Below, piece after piece: positions 26,248 to 35,354 of a stretch of 64,000 nucleotides of DNA (its first letter is position 1; every line of letters begins with the position of its first letter). The translations under genes were made by a program, and so were the position numbers. Source of the DNA: Glycomyces paridis (lineage in GTDB: Bacteria > Actinomycetota > Actinomycetes > Mycobacteriales > Micromonosporaceae); assembly GCF_004912155.1 (NCBI RefSeq), contig NZ_STGX01000007.1:1-64000 (forward strand), given 5' to 3'. The notes under the pieces were generated by a model, which searched no databases, was not told the origin of the DNA, and saw only the letters and a list, made by a program, of their open reading frames with translations.

Positions 26248-26859
26248 CTATTCGAGGCTGTCGGCGTAGGCCTGGTTGATGCCGCCGGCGAGTTCGGTGA
26301 AGCCGCCGACGAGCTCCTCCACGGCCGCGGGCTCGGTGCCCTCGGGCGTGGTGTAGCGCATCTCGAAGATCGTGCCCCCGTCGTACCAGCCCATCTCCAG
26401 GGCCGGGCCGGCGCCGGTGTCCTCTGTGTGGACGATCCAGTAGGCGGCCTCGCCGAGGTCGTCGACGGTCTCGGCCTTGTCGTTGACCTCCTCCTCGTAG
26501 ACCTCGGCGCTCGCCTCGGTCCCGATGACGAAGAGGGTCAGGTCCGGGTAGGCGGCCTCGCCGGTCTGGACCGCGCAGGTGAGCTGCGCGGGGGCGTCCT
26601 CGCCCTCGGCGTCCTCGCCGGGGCCGCCGGAGGCGAAGCGGAACTCCTCGCCGGTGGTCGCGTCGAGCACGGCCGAGTCGATGAAGGGGCAGGCCCCCTC
26701 GGCCTCGGCGAGGTCGAGTTCGACCGGCTCCTGCGCCTCCGCGGAGGGCGACTCCTCGTTGGCGGCGGTGTCGACGGGTTCTTCGACGTCGCCGGGGTCG
26801 TCGCTGCACGCGGCGAGCGCGAGTGCGAGCAGAGCGGCGGCAGGGATCAGGCGTCTCAT
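26248..26859 (-). CDS. Putative lipoprotein, DUF3558-like
   Basis: 203 residues. A lipoprotein signal peptide with lipobox LAAC (Cys18) precedes an acidic stretch (DDPGDVEEPVDTAANEE) and a folded domain with CPFIDSAVLDATTG and LTCAVQTG that probably forms a disulfide, similar in form to DUF3558 lipoproteins of mycobacteria and streptomycetes. Function unknown. The start overlaps the end of the sulfurtransferase gene by 4 bp, so it is the second gene of an operon. Confidence 0.65.
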   Translation of the reverse strand: MRRLIPAAALLALALAACSDDPGDVEEPVDTAANEESPSAEAQEPVELDLAEAEGACPFIDSAVLDATTGEEFRFASGGPGEDAEGEDAPAQLTCAVQTGEAAYPDLTLFVIGTEASAEVYEEEVNDKAETVDDLGEAAYWIVHTEDTGAGPALEMGWYDGGTIFEMRYTTPEGTEPAAVEELVGGFTELAGGINQAYADSLE

Positions 26860-27650
26860 CGTTCCTCCCCAGTGGCGACCTCGCGGCCGCGCGCGACCCA
26901 GTCGCTCCATGAACCGATGTACACCGGCGGGGTCGGCATCCCGGCGGCGGTGACGGCGAGCGCGGCGCGGGCCGCGGTCACGCCCGAGCCGCAGTAGTAG
27001 GCGGCGTCCGGGTGCGGCGCGAGGCGCTCGCGCAGCCGCTCGGCGTCGGCGAGGTCGTCCTCGCCGAGGAAGAGGTTGGCGGCGCCGGGGATGTGCCCGG
27101 CGACGGGGTCGAGCGGTTCGGTCTCGCCGCGGTAGCGCTCGGGGGCGCGCACGTCGACGAGTTCGCGTTCCTTCGCCCAGGCGGCGGCCTCGTCGGCGTC
27201 GAGGACGGGCAGGCGCCCGGGGCGGACGGTGACGGTGCCGGGTTCGGGCGACTCGGGTCCGGTCGCCAGCGGGAGCCCGGCCGAGGTCCAGGCCTTGATG
27301 CCGCCGCGGAGGACCAGGACGTCCTCGATCCCGGCCCAGCGCAGCGTCCACCAGGTGCGGGAGGCGGCGAGTCCGTCGCCGTCGTCGTAGACGAGGACGG
27401 TGGAGTCGTCGTCGATCCCGGCGGCCTGCAGGACCGCCTGGAGCGCTTCGGGTTCGGGCAGCGGGTGGCGTCCGCCGACGGTGCCGACGGGGCCGCACAC
27501 GTCCCGGTCGAGGTCGAGCCGCACGGCGCCGGGCAGGTGTCCGGCGAGGTGGTCGGCTTCGCGCGAGGGCCCGCCGAGCGTCCAGCGGACGTCGAGTCGA
27601 ACCGCCCCTGCCAGCGCGGCGGCCTCCGCCGCATCGATCAGTGGCCTCAT
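26856..27650 (-). CDS. Thiosulfate/3-mercaptopyruvate sulfurtransferase
   Basis: 264 residues forming two rhodanese domains. The N-terminal one (LIDAAEAAAL...VRLDVRWTLGG....GHLPGAVRLD) is catalytically inactive. The C-terminal one carries the active loop CGSGVTA (in YYCGSGVTAARAALAV), where the Cys forms the persulfide. CGSGVTA is typical of mercaptopyruvate sulfurtransferases, while thiosulfate enzymes more often have CRKGVTA, so a role in cysteine catabolism or thiol supply is favoured. The start at 27650 is 9 bp from the stop of the deaminase gene. Confidence 0.88.
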   Translation of the reverse strand: MRPLIDAAEAAALAGAVRLDVRWTLGGPSREADHLAGHLPGAVRLDLDRDVCGPVGTVGGRHPLPEPEALQAVLQAAGIDDDSTVLVYDDGDGLAASRTWWTLRWAGIEDVLVLRGGIKAWTSAGLPLATGPESPEPGTVTVRPGRLPVLDADEAAAWAKERELVDVRAPERYRGETEPLDPVAGHIPGAANLFLGEDDLADAERLRERLAPHPDAAYYCGSGVTAARAALAVTAAGMPTPPVYIGSWSDWVARGREVATGEER

Positions 27651-27659
27651 GGTCCCAGG

Positions 27660-28127
27660 TTATAGGAGGTGCGCGTTGGGGCGTTCGGCCGCCGCCGCGA
27701 ATTCGGGCATCACGTCGACTACCACGCCCTTCTCGCGCAGCATGGCGGCGCCGCCTGGGCGGTCGACGAAGTTCGGAGGCTCGGGCAGGGCGTAGACGAC
27801 GCGGGCGGCCCCGGCCTCGGCGAGGAGGACCGCGCAGGGGACGTGGCCGGGCGAGCGGCGCCCGCACGGCTCCATGGAGGAGTAGACGGTAGCGCCGCGG
27901 ACCGGGCCGAGGGCCCCGAGAACCATGCGGCGGAGGGCGACCTCCTCGGCGTGGTCCTTGGGGCCCTCGGCCCGCGACCAGCCCTCGCCGACGACGCGCC
28001 CGTGCGCGACGATCACGGCGCCGACGCTGAAGGCGGACTCGGAGGGCGGGCAGTTCCCGGCCAGCTCGACGGCGCGGGCCATCCAGCGTTCGTCGTCCTC
28101 AATGGAGGTCGCTTCGTCGTTCGGCAC
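27660..28127 (-). CDS. RibD-like cytidine/deoxycytidylate deaminase family protein
   Basis: 155 residues with one CDA-fold domain. Zinc ligands are HAE (in GPKDHAEEVALRR) and PC...PC (EPCGRRSPGHVPC), the spacing used by RibD-type deaminases. Unlike RibD there is no reductase domain. It could deaminate a free pyrimidine, a riboflavin precursor or another base; no substrate is indicated. GTG 28127 is the first in-frame start after a GGTGGG sequence. It probably heads the operon with the sulfurtransferase and the lipoprotein. Confidence 0.8.
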   Translation of the reverse strand: MPNDEATSIEDDERWMARAVELAGNCPPSESAFSVGAVIVAHGRVVGEGWSRAEGPKDHAEEVALRRMVLGALGPVRGATVYSSMEPCGRRSPGHVPCAVLLAEAGAARVVYALPEPPNFVDRPGGAAMLREKGVVVDVMPEFAAAAERPNAHLL

Positions 28128-28308
28128 GGTCCCACCGTACCGCCCCGGGCGCGGCGCGCACCGCCCCGAGACGGTAGTCACCGGTCGTTGCCACGGGCCG
28201 ATACCATGTGGGAGTCCCCCGACACTCGGCTCCGCCGAGCTGCGCGCTGCGGCGGCACCGGCAGCCGCTCCCGAGCCCGCGAGACGCGAACCTAGTGAGG
28301 TGCAGCAG

Positions 28309-29676
28309 TTGTCCGTCCAGTCCCCTCCAGCGCAGGCCCCGCCCGCGCCCGCGAGCCGCAACCCGGCCCAGTCGGACGGCCCCGCGCCAGGACGGCGGTT
28401 CGACCGCGCCCTCGCCTCCCTGCGCCACACCCCCGGGCAGCTGCGCGGCCTCCTGGCCGTGCTCGCGGCGCTCGTCCTCGGCGCCGGGATCACCGGCATG
28501 ACCTCGATCCTCGCGAAGTCCGCCGTCATCGAGGAGACCACGAGCCAGTCCGGGCGGCTCTCCGTCGCGGCCCTCCAGCTCTACCAGGCGCTCTCGCAGG
28601 CCGACGCGACCGCGGCCTCCTCGTACCTGAGCGCCGGCACGCCCTCCGACGAGATGAACGAGACCTACCGCGCGTCCCTGCGCGACGCCACCGTCGCCCT
28701 CGCCACCGCCGCGGGCGAGGTCAAGACCGCCGAGGACGCCCAGCTCGTCGCCGAACTCAACACGCGCCTGCCCGTCTACACCGGCCTGGTCGAGACCGCC
28801 AAGACCTTCAACCGGCTCGGCGAACCGGTCGGCGCCACCTACCAGGAGCAGGCCTCCACCCTCATGCGCGAGGAGATGCTCCCCGCCGCGCACGACCTCC
28901 AGGACAACGCCCTCGGCCAGCTCAGCGAGTCCCGCTCCGGCGCCGAGGCCTTCCCGTGGGCCGCCGCCGCACTCGCCGCCGCCGCCCTCGGCACCCTCGT
29001 GTGGGCCCAGGTGTGGCTCTCGCGCAGGACCAACCGCGTCTTCAACCTCGGACTCGTCGCCGCCACCGTGCTCCTCATCGGCTTCGCCGGATGGCTCACG
29101 ATGGCCTCGCTCGCCTCCGCGAGCCACACCACCCGGTCCCACGAGGAGGGCGCGGTGCCCCTCGAACTCCTCGCCCAGGCCGAGATCAGCGCCCAGCAGG
29201 CCCGCGCCGAGGAATCGCTGCTCCTCATCGCCCGCGGCGAGGACGAAGAGGCCGCCAAGCGCTACGAGGCCCACATCGAAGAGCTCGTCGCCTCCGGCGG
29301 CCTCCTCGACCGGCTCGACGAGGCCTTCGCCGACGACCCCGAGCTGTCCGCCGCCGTCGCCGACGCGCGCGAAGCGGCCGAGACCTGGAACGCCGGACAC
29401 GGCACCGTCGTCAAGCTCGCCACCGAGGGCAGCTACACCGAAGCGGTCGAACAGGCCGTCGGCGACGAGGACGACAGCCTCGCCACCTCCTTCGACGCCC
29501 TCAACACGTCCCTGACCGACGCGACCGAGGTCAGCGCCGACCGGTTCATCGAGGCCACCGCCGACGCGCACCGCGCCCTCTCCGGCGCCGCGGCCGGACT
29601 CGCGGCCCTCGCACTGGCGGCCCTCATCGGCACCGCGATCGGCATCCAGCTGCGAGTGGCGGAGTACTACGCATGA
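28309..29676 (+). CDS. glnX: GlnX-like membrane sensor
   Basis: 455 residues with four membrane helices enclosing two large helical extracytoplasmic domains: helices near residues 40-60, 215-235, 243-263 and 428-450. This is the architecture of GlnX (M. tuberculosis Rv0412c), which with the lipoprotein GlnH transmits aspartate/glutamate levels to the kinase PknG. The gene order glnX-glnH-pknG is the same here. TTG 28309 is preferred because GAGG lies 8 nt upstream; GTG 28300 is in frame. The start has poor homology to the mycobacterial protein, so its exact position is uncertain. Stop overlaps glnH by ATGA. Confidence 0.82.
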   Translation: MSVQSPPAQAPPAPASRNPAQSDGPAPGRRFDRALASLRHTPGQLRGLLAVLAALVLGAGITGMTSILAKSAVIEETTSQSGRLSVAALQLYQALSQADATAASSYLSAGTPSDEMNETYRASLRDATVALATAAGEVKTAEDAQLVAELNTRLPVYTGLVETAKTFNRLGEPVGATYQEQASTLMREEMLPAAHDLQDNALGQLSESRSGAEAFPWAAAALAAAALGTLVWAQVWLSRRTNRVFNLGLVAATVLLIGFAGWLTMASLASASHTTRSHEEGAVPLELLAQAEISAQQARAEESLLLIARGEDEEAAKRYEAHIEELVASGGLLDRLDEAFADDPELSAAVADAREAAETWNAGHGTVVKLATEGSYTEAVEQAVGDEDDSLATSFDALNTSLTDATEVSADRFIEATADAHRALSGAAAGLAALALAALIGTAIGIQLRVAEYYA

Positions 29677-30653
29677 GCCAGCAACGAAACCGAACGCACC
29701 GCACCCGGCTCGCCGCCGCGGCGGCGGCCCTCACCGGCCTCCTCCTCGCCGCCTGCGCCGGACCCGCCGACATGGAACCGCCCGAAGTGGACGTCCCCAC
29801 CCCGCTCCCGGCCGGCATCGACTTCTCCCCCGAGGTCACCGCCTCCGTTCCCGACGACAGCTGCGACCCGCTCGCCTCCTTCGCCCCCGGCGCCGTCACC
29901 GCCGACCAGGCCCGCGCCCAGCTCGACAACGACGGCCAGATCTCCATCGGCATCAGCCAGTCCACCAACCTCCTCGGCTACCGCGACCCCGTCACCAACT
30001 CCCTCGCGGGCTTCGACATCGACATCGCCCGCGCCGTCGCCACCGCCCTGCTCGGCGAGGACCCCAACATCAAATGGGTCCCCATGACCTCGAACCAGCG
30101 CGAGGACTCCCTCAAGGAGGACCGCGTCGACCTCGTCGTGCGCAGCATGTCCATCAACTGCGGCCGGTGGGAGAACATCGACTTCTCCGCCGAGTACTAC
30201 CGCGCCGGCCAGCGCCTGCTCGTCACCAAGGACTCCGGGATCGAAGGCGTCGCCGACCTCACCGCCGACCACACCGTCTGCACCGGCGCCGGCTCCACCT
30301 CCGGCGGCAACATCGCCGCCGCCAACGACAAGGCGCAGCAGGTCACCGTCCCCGACTTCAACGACTGCCTCATGCTCCTCCAGCAGGGCACCGTCGACGC
30401 CATCTCCACCGACGACACCATCCTCGCCGGCATGGCCGTCCAGGACCCCACCCTGGAGATCGTCGGCGAGGCCTTCTCCGTCGAGTCCTACGGCATCGGC
30501 GTCCAGAAGGACAACACCGACCTGACCCGCTTCGTCAACGCCGCCCTCGAAGACCTCATCGCCGACGGCACCTGGGCGAACTCGTACGGGGACTGGCTCG
30601 AAGAACCCCTGGGCACCGCCGCCACCGCCCCGACCGCCGTCTACCGGGATTGA
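29673..30653 (+). CDS. glnH: GlnH-like glutamate/aspartate-binding lipoprotein
   Basis: 326 residues; an SBP of the amino acid (family 3) type anchored as a lipoprotein (LLLAACAG, lipobox Cys). The binding domain shows DGQISIGISQSTNLLGYRDPVTNSLAGFDIDIARAVA and DRVDLVVRSMSINCGRW. No permease or ATPase is encoded nearby, so, as in mycobacteria, it should act as a sensor for GlnX rather than for transport. A possible disulfide pair is Cys in SINCGRW and in TVCTGAGS. Stop is 10 bp before pknG. Confidence 0.85.
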   Translation: MSQQRNRTHRTRLAAAAAALTGLLLAACAGPADMEPPEVDVPTPLPAGIDFSPEVTASVPDDSCDPLASFAPGAVTADQARAQLDNDGQISIGISQSTNLLGYRDPVTNSLAGFDIDIARAVATALLGEDPNIKWVPMTSNQREDSLKEDRVDLVVRSMSINCGRWENIDFSAEYYRAGQRLLVTKDSGIEGVADLTADHTVCTGAGSTSGGNIAAANDKAQQVTVPDFNDCLMLLQQGTVDAISTDDTILAGMAVQDPTLEIVGEAFSVESYGIGVQKDNTDLTRFVNAALEDLIADGTWANSYGDWLEEPLGTAATAPTAVYRD

Positions 30654-30663
30654 GGGAAGCGCC

Positions 30664-33051
30664 ATGAGCGACCAGCAGCCAGCGCCCGAGCACACCCAGC
30701 GGTACCAGCCCGGCCAGCACCAGCCCGCCGCCGAGGACCCCACCGACACCCTCCGCGTCCGCAAGCGCCTCAACACGCCCCCGGCCGTCCCCCCGCAGCC
30801 CGGCTTCGCGCCCGCGCCCCCCGGCCCGCCCGGCACCAACGCCGCCATGCACCCGCTCTCCCCCGCGCCCCAGCAGTACGCCTCGCCCGTGCACTCCCAG
30901 CAGATGCCGCCGATCGGCGTCGTCCAGTCCCCGCCGCCCGCGCCACACCGCGCCCCCGCCGCGCCGCTGCCGCAGCCCATCACCGGGCCCGTCACCCGCT
31001 CCACGACCACCAGCGCCCGCCAGCGCGGCGGCCTCTCCGACATGCCCGCCATCCCCCCGCGCGACCCCGCCGAAGCGGTCATGGACCTCCCGCAGGTGTC
31101 CGAGCACAAACGGTTCTGCTCCTCCTGCGGCAAACCCGTCGGCCGCCCCCAGGCCGGACGCGCCGGACGCGTCGAGGGTTTCTGCCCCTACTGCCGCACC
31201 AGGTACTGGTTCACCCCCGCACTCCAGCCCGGCGACGTCCTCTCCGACCGCTACGAAGTGCTCGGCGCGATCGCACACGGCGGCCTCGGCTGGATCTACC
31301 TCGCCAACGACCGCAACTTCGCCGACGACCTCACCCAGCGGTGGGTCGTCATCAAGGGCCTCATCAACACCTCCGACGAGGACGCGATCGAGGCCGCCAT
31401 CAACGAACGGCGCTTCCTCGTCGGCATCGACCACCCCAACGTCGTCGACATCCACGACTTCGTCACCGCCGCCGACCCCCGCTCGGGCCAGCTCCAGTCC
31501 TACATCGTCATGGAGTACATCGCCGGGAAGTCCCTGCGCGACATCCGCGACGCCGCCGACGACCAGGGCGAACGCCAGCCCCTGCCGCTGGAACAGGTCC
31601 TCACCTACACCGCCGAGCTCCTCCCCGCGTTCTCCTACCTCCACGACCGCGGCCTGCTCTTCTGCGACTTCAAGCCCGACAACGTGATCCACGTCGAAAC
31701 CTGGCTCAAGCTCATCGACCTCGGCGCCGTCCGCCACGTCGAGGACATGGAGTCGGCGATCTACGGCACCCCCGGCTACTCGGTGCCCAACGACGAGATC
31801 CTCTCCATCGGACCCTCCGTCACTTCCGACCTGTACACCATCGGCCGCTCCATGGCCGTGCTCTCCCTCGACTTCAAGGGCTTCACCAGCACCTACCGCG
31901 ACTCCCTGCCCCCCGCCGCCGAGGCGCCCGTCTTCGCCGAGTTCGGGTCCTACCACCGGCTCCTCCTGCGCGCCACCAACCCCGAGCCGCGCTCGCGCTT
32001 CCAGGATGCCGACGACATGCGCGCCCAGGTGCGCGGCGTCCTCAACGAGGTCAGGTCCGTCCAGAAGGGCGAACCCAAGTCCGAGCCCTCTACGCTCTTC
32101 AGCGGCGAGCAGTCCGTCTTCGGCGAACCCGACGTCGAATACGACGTCCACGCCGTCGGCGACCCCTTCGACGTCGCCCACTCCCTGCCGACCCCGATGG
32201 TCGACCTCGCCGACCCCATGGCCGCGTTCCTCGCCACACTCCAGGCCACCGACGCCGCCGGCATCCTCGCCGAACTCGCCGCCGCACCCGTCCAGAGCCC
32301 CGAAGTGCAGCTGCGGCGCGTGCGCACCCTCGTCAACGCCGGCGACCTCCACCAGGCGAACGCCGCCCTCGACCACTTCGCGCAGCGCGAGGGCAACACC
32401 TGGCAGGTCACCTGGCTGCGCGGCACCATCTCGCTCCTGGCCGCCGACTTCCACACGGCCGCAGCCCATTTCGACGCCGTCTACTCCCACCTCCCCGGGG
32501 AGCTGGCGCCGCGCCTGGCACTGGCGGCCTGCGCGGAGCTGGCGGGGCGCCGGGACCTGGCGCTGCCGCACTACACGCGGATCTGGACGTGCGACCACCG
32601 GTTCGTCTCGGCGGCGTACGGGCGGGCGCGCCTGCTGGACCTCGACGGGAGCTCGACCGAGGCGATCTCGGCGCTGCACCAGGTGCCGAAGACCTCGGCG
32701 CAGTACGGCATCGCGCAGACCGCGGCGATCCAGACCGCGCTGCACAGCCGCACCTCGCCGCCCTCGCTGCTGGACCTGCACCACATGGCCGGGCGCCTCG
32801 ACGAGCTCAAGCTCGAACCGCGCCGCCGCCACCTGGTGTCGACGCGCATCCTGCACCTGGCGCTGGACACGGTGCTGCGCGCCGGCCCGGCCCACGAGCC
32901 CCGGATCTTCGGGGCGCCCTCCGAGGAGCGGTCGCTGCGCCTGGCGCTGGAGCGGGCCTACCGCGACCTCGCCCACGCCTGCACCCGCCGGGAGGACCAG
33001 GTGTACTACTTCGACCTGGCCAACCGCCACCGCCCCCGCACGATGCTGTAG
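30664..33051 (+). CDS. pknG: Serine/threonine protein kinase PknG
   Basis: Soluble eukaryotic-type kinase that in mycobacteria phosphorylates GarA and so controls 2-oxoglutarate and glutamate metabolism. 795 residues: a Pro/Gln-rich N-terminus, a rubredoxin domain with Cys152, Cys155, Cys174 and Cys177, a kinase domain of about 190-450 (ATP Lys231 in VIKGL, catalytic Asp335 in CDFKPDN, DLG instead of DFG), and a TPR domain of about 490-795. The segment FGEPDVEYDVHAVGDPFD belongs to the linker before the TPRs. Fourth-level order glnX-glnH-pknG-PP2C-FHA with short gaps (10 and 12 bp) suggests one operon. Confidence 0.95.
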   Translation: MSDQQPAPEHTQRYQPGQHQPAAEDPTDTLRVRKRLNTPPAVPPQPGFAPAPPGPPGTNAAMHPLSPAPQQYASPVHSQQMPPIGVVQSPPPAPHRAPAAPLPQPITGPVTRSTTTSARQRGGLSDMPAIPPRDPAEAVMDLPQVSEHKRFCSSCGKPVGRPQAGRAGRVEGFCPYCRTRYWFTPALQPGDVLSDRYEVLGAIAHGGLGWIYLANDRNFADDLTQRWVVIKGLINTSDEDAIEAAINERRFLVGIDHPNVVDIHDFVTAADPRSGQLQSYIVMEYIAGKSLRDIRDAADDQGERQPLPLEQVLTYTAELLPAFSYLHDRGLLFCDFKPDNVIHVETWLKLIDLGAVRHVEDMESAIYGTPGYSVPNDEILSIGPSVTSDLYTIGRSMAVLSLDFKGFTSTYRDSLPPAAEAPVFAEFGSYHRLLLRATNPEPRSRFQDADDMRAQVRGVLNEVRSVQKGEPKSEPSTLFSGEQSVFGEPDVEYDVHAVGDPFDVAHSLPTPMVDLADPMAAFLATLQATDAAGILAELAAAPVQSPEVQLRRVRTLVNAGDLHQANAALDHFAQREGNTWQVTWLRGTISLLAADFHTAAAHFDAVYSHLPGELAPRLALAACAELAGRRDLALPHYTRIWTCDHRFVSAAYGRARLLDLDGSSTEAISALHQVPKTSAQYGIAQTAAIQTALHSRTSPPSLLDLHHMAGRLDELKLEPRRRHLVSTRILHLALDTVLRAGPAHEPRIFGAPSEERSLRLALERAYRDLAHACTRREDQVYYFDLANRHRPRTML

Positions 33052-33063
33052 CGAAGGAGCCCT

Positions 33064-34131
33064 ATGCAGCCCTCACCCACCCTGGGCGCCGCGAAGCGGT
33101 GCACCGCCTGCGGTCTGGCCGCGGACCTCGGCCGCTTCTGCGAGGACTGCGGCGGCGACCTGGAGGAGTTCGCGGTGCCCGCCGAGGAGGCGCTGTGGCT
33201 GTCCTCGGCCGCGGCCGAGGAGAACCCGGAGCATCCGGGCGGCTCGGACGACCACCTGTCCTTCGGCCTGCCGGGCATCGGCGCGGCCACGGACGTGGGC
33301 AAGCGGCACCACTACAACCAGGACTCGATCGCGATCGCGGTCGCCGAGGACGGGCGCAAGATCGCGGTCGTGTGCGACGGCGTGTCGGGCGCCTCGGACT
33401 CCGAGCGGGCCTCGCTCGCGGGGGTCGAGGCGGCCGTCACGGAGATCCGCGCCGCGCTGGGCGAGGGCCTGTCGGCGGAGGACGCGTCGCGGCGCGGGGT
33501 GGGCGCGGCCCACTCGGCGGTGGCCGCGGTCGGCAAGCAGTACCCGAACTCGCCGCCGTCCTCGACGTACGTCTCCGCGGTCGTGGAGGGGAACCAGGCG
33601 GTCCTGTGCTGGGTCGGCGACTCCCGGGCGTACTGGGCGGCCGAGAAGGAGGCCCGGTGCCTCACCGTGGACGACACGATCCAGGCCAGGCTGGAGTATC
33701 AGGGGGTGGACCCCGCCGACGACAGGTACAAGAATCCGTATGCGAAAGCCCTGCTCGCGTGGCTCGGGGCGGACGCGCCGAGCCTGAATCCGAACCTGCT
33801 CCGGGTGGATCTGGGCGGTGGCCATGTCGTAGTGTGCAGCGATGGTCTGTCGCGCTACTTCAATGACGATCACGACCTTCTGCCACTGCCGGACGGCAGT
33901 GTTGGCGACAAGGCGGTAGCGTTGACACGACAAGCGCTCGCCAACGGCGGGCATGACAACATCAGTGTCGCGGTGGTGGAACTCGAATCCCCCGGTTCGG
34001 TCCAGGCCGAAGGGCATGCACAGGAGCATGCCGGCCCGGACGCCCCGGAACAGGGAGACGGGTCCGCCTCGCTGCTCGGTGTCGTCAGTGAGGCCGAGTA
34101 CACCCAAATGCTTGGAGGGGGACGACCTTGA
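33064..34131 (+). CDS. PP2C-family serine/threonine phosphatase with N-terminal zinc ribbon
   Basis: 355 residues. The N-terminus (residues 13-31) holds Cx2C-x9-Cx2C, a zinc ribbon. The PP2C domain follows: [16 protein letters not shown] (metal-binding start), [18 protein letters not shown] and the terminal GHDNISV. The residues that bind two metal ions (Asp in DS, DG, and DN) are present, so it should be active. Probably reverses PknG phosphorylation (inference from operon position). Overlaps the FHA gene by TTGA. Confidence 0.9.
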   Translation: MQPSPTLGAAKRCTACGLAADLGRFCEDCGGDLEEFAVPAEEALWLSSAAAEENPEHPGGSDDHLSFGLPGIGAATDVGKRHHYNQDSIAIAVAEDGRKIAVVCDGVSGASDSERASLAGVEAAVTEIRAALGEGLSAEDASRRGVGAAHSAVAAVGKQYPNSPPSSTYVSAVVEGNQAVLCWVGDSRAYWAAEKEARCLTVDDTIQARLEYQGVDPADDRYKNPYAKALLAWLGADAPSLNPNLLRVDLGGGHVVVCSDGLSRYFNDDHDLLPLPDGSVGDKAVALTRQALANGGHDNISVAVVELESPGSVQAEGHAQEHAGPDAPEQGDGSASLLGVVSEAEYTQMLGGGRP

Positions 34132-35276
34132 CCTACCAGCCGACCTACGGCGGTGCCCCACAGCCGGGCGGGTACCAATGCGCGTGCGGGGCGTTCCCGC
34201 AGGCGCAGTTCTGCGAACAGTGCGGTACGCCGAACCCGGCCTGGCAGCAAGGCCAGCCCCCGCAGTCCCCGGCCTTCGGCCAGGGCTACGCCCCGAACGA
34301 CCCGTACGGGCAGCAGCAACAGCAGCCCGCGTACGGCCAGGACCCGTACGGGCAGCCGCAGCAGCAGGACCCCTACGGCCAGCAGCAGGGCTACGGGCAG
34401 GACCCGTACGGCCAGCCCTCGCAGCCCCAGGACCCCTACGGGCAGCAGCAGGGCGGCTACGGCCAGCCCGACCCCTACGGCCAACAGCAGCAGCAGGGTT
34501 ACGGCCAGGACCCGTACGGCCAGCAGCAGCAGCAGCCCGCGTACGGCCAGGACCCGTACGGGCAGCCGCAGCAGCAGGACCCCTACGGCCGGCAGCAGGG
34601 CTACGGGCAGGACCCGTACGGCCAGCCCTCGCAGCCCCAGGACCCCTACGGGCAGCAGCAGGGCGGCTACGGCCAGCCCGACCCCTACGGGCAGCAGGCG
34701 TACGGCGCCGCACCGACCTCGGCCCCGCCCGGACCGCCTCCGGGCGTCCCGGCCGCGCCGTTCGGCGCCCCGACCTCGGCGCCCCCTTCGGCCTCGCCGA
34801 CCGGCGGCTTCTCGATGCCGGACGCGCAGCCGAGCGACCTGGCCTCGAACTACGCCCCTCCCGGGCAGTCCGCCACCCGCTGGGGCATCGCGGTGACCGC
34901 CGACCAGGGCTACTTCAACAAGGTCGCGGCCTCCGACGGCGCCTCGCAGCTCCAGTACCCGTCCTTCGCGAAGCCGCGGCGCTTCCCGCTCGACAAGGGC
35001 GAGCTGACGATCGGCCGCTACAGCGCCAAGCGGGGCGTCACCCCCGACATCGACCTCTCGGGCGACGTGGCCGACCCGGGCGTGAGCGCGCAGCACGCGA
35101 AGCTGTTCGCCAAGCCCGACGGCTCGTGGTCGATCATGGACGTCGGCTCCTCCAACGGCACGTTCCTCAACGGCTCCGACGAGCCGCTGGCGCCGAACGT
35201 GGAGTTCCCGATCGGCGACGGCACGTACGTCAACATCGGGGCGTGGACGCGCCTGACGATCCACTACGAGGGTTAG
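34128..35276 (+). CDS. FHA-domain protein with zinc ribbon and (Q/Y/G/P) repeats
   Basis: 382 residues. It begins with a short zinc ribbon (CACGAF...[10 protein letters not shown]), continues with about 160 residues of DPYGQQQ-type low-complexity repeats, and ends with a FHA phosphothreonine-binding domain of about 290-382 ([37 protein letters not shown]). It probably reads phosphothreonine made by PknG, in place of the mycobacterial GarA, but has no ETTS phosphosite like GarA. An internal 161-bp tandem duplication lies in the repeat region (34320-34480 and 34530-34690). TTG start is 8 nt after GGAGGGG. Confidence 0.88.
   Translation: MTYQPTYGGAPQPGGYQCACGAFPQAQFCEQCGTPNPAWQQGQPPQSPAFGQGYAPNDPYGQQQQQPAYGQDPYGQPQQQDPYGQQQGYGQDPYGQPSQPQDPYGQQQGGYGQPDPYGQQQQQGYGQDPYGQQQQQPAYGQDPYGQPQQQDPYGRQQGYGQDPYGQPSQPQDPYGQQQGGYGQPDPYGQQAYGAAPTSAPPGPPPGVPAAPFGAPTSAPPSASPTGGFSMPDAQPSDLASNYAPPGQSATRWGIAVTADQGYFNKVAASDGASQLQYPSFAKPRRFPLDKGELTIGRYSAKRGVTPDIDLSGDVADPGVSAQHAKLFAKPDGSWSIMDVGSSNGTFLNGSDEPLAPNVEFPIGDGTYVNIGAWTRLTIHYEG
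34320..34690 (+). repeat. Near-perfect 161-bp direct repeat inside the FHA gene
   Basis: 34320-34480 and 34530-34690 match at 160 of 161 positions (only 34381 A versus 34591 G differ), with a 210-bp period, so exactly 70 codons are added. This is a recent in-frame tandem duplication of the Gln/Tyr/Gly-rich segment. Confidence 0.9.
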
Positions 35277-35285
35277 TCGAGACGT

Positions 35286-35323
35286 CGAAGCGGGGCCCGG
35301 TCTTTCGACCGGGCCCCGCTTCG
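35286..35323. terminator. Terminator of the glnX-pknG-FHA operon
   Basis: Perfect 17-bp stem (35286-35302 and 35307-35323) with a 4-nt TTTC loop, 9 bp after the FHA stop and 31 bp before the stop of the convergent hydrolase gene. Confidence 0.88.
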
Positions 35324-35354
35324 CTTGCGCCGCAGTCGGTGCCGACCTTGCGGT

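Noticed and set aside
30556-33030. Long open frame on the reverse strand opposite pknG (824 codons)
   Set aside because: High-GC antisense shadow: composition is Gly/Arg/Val/Glu-rich without domains, and the forward strand encodes a clear PknG.
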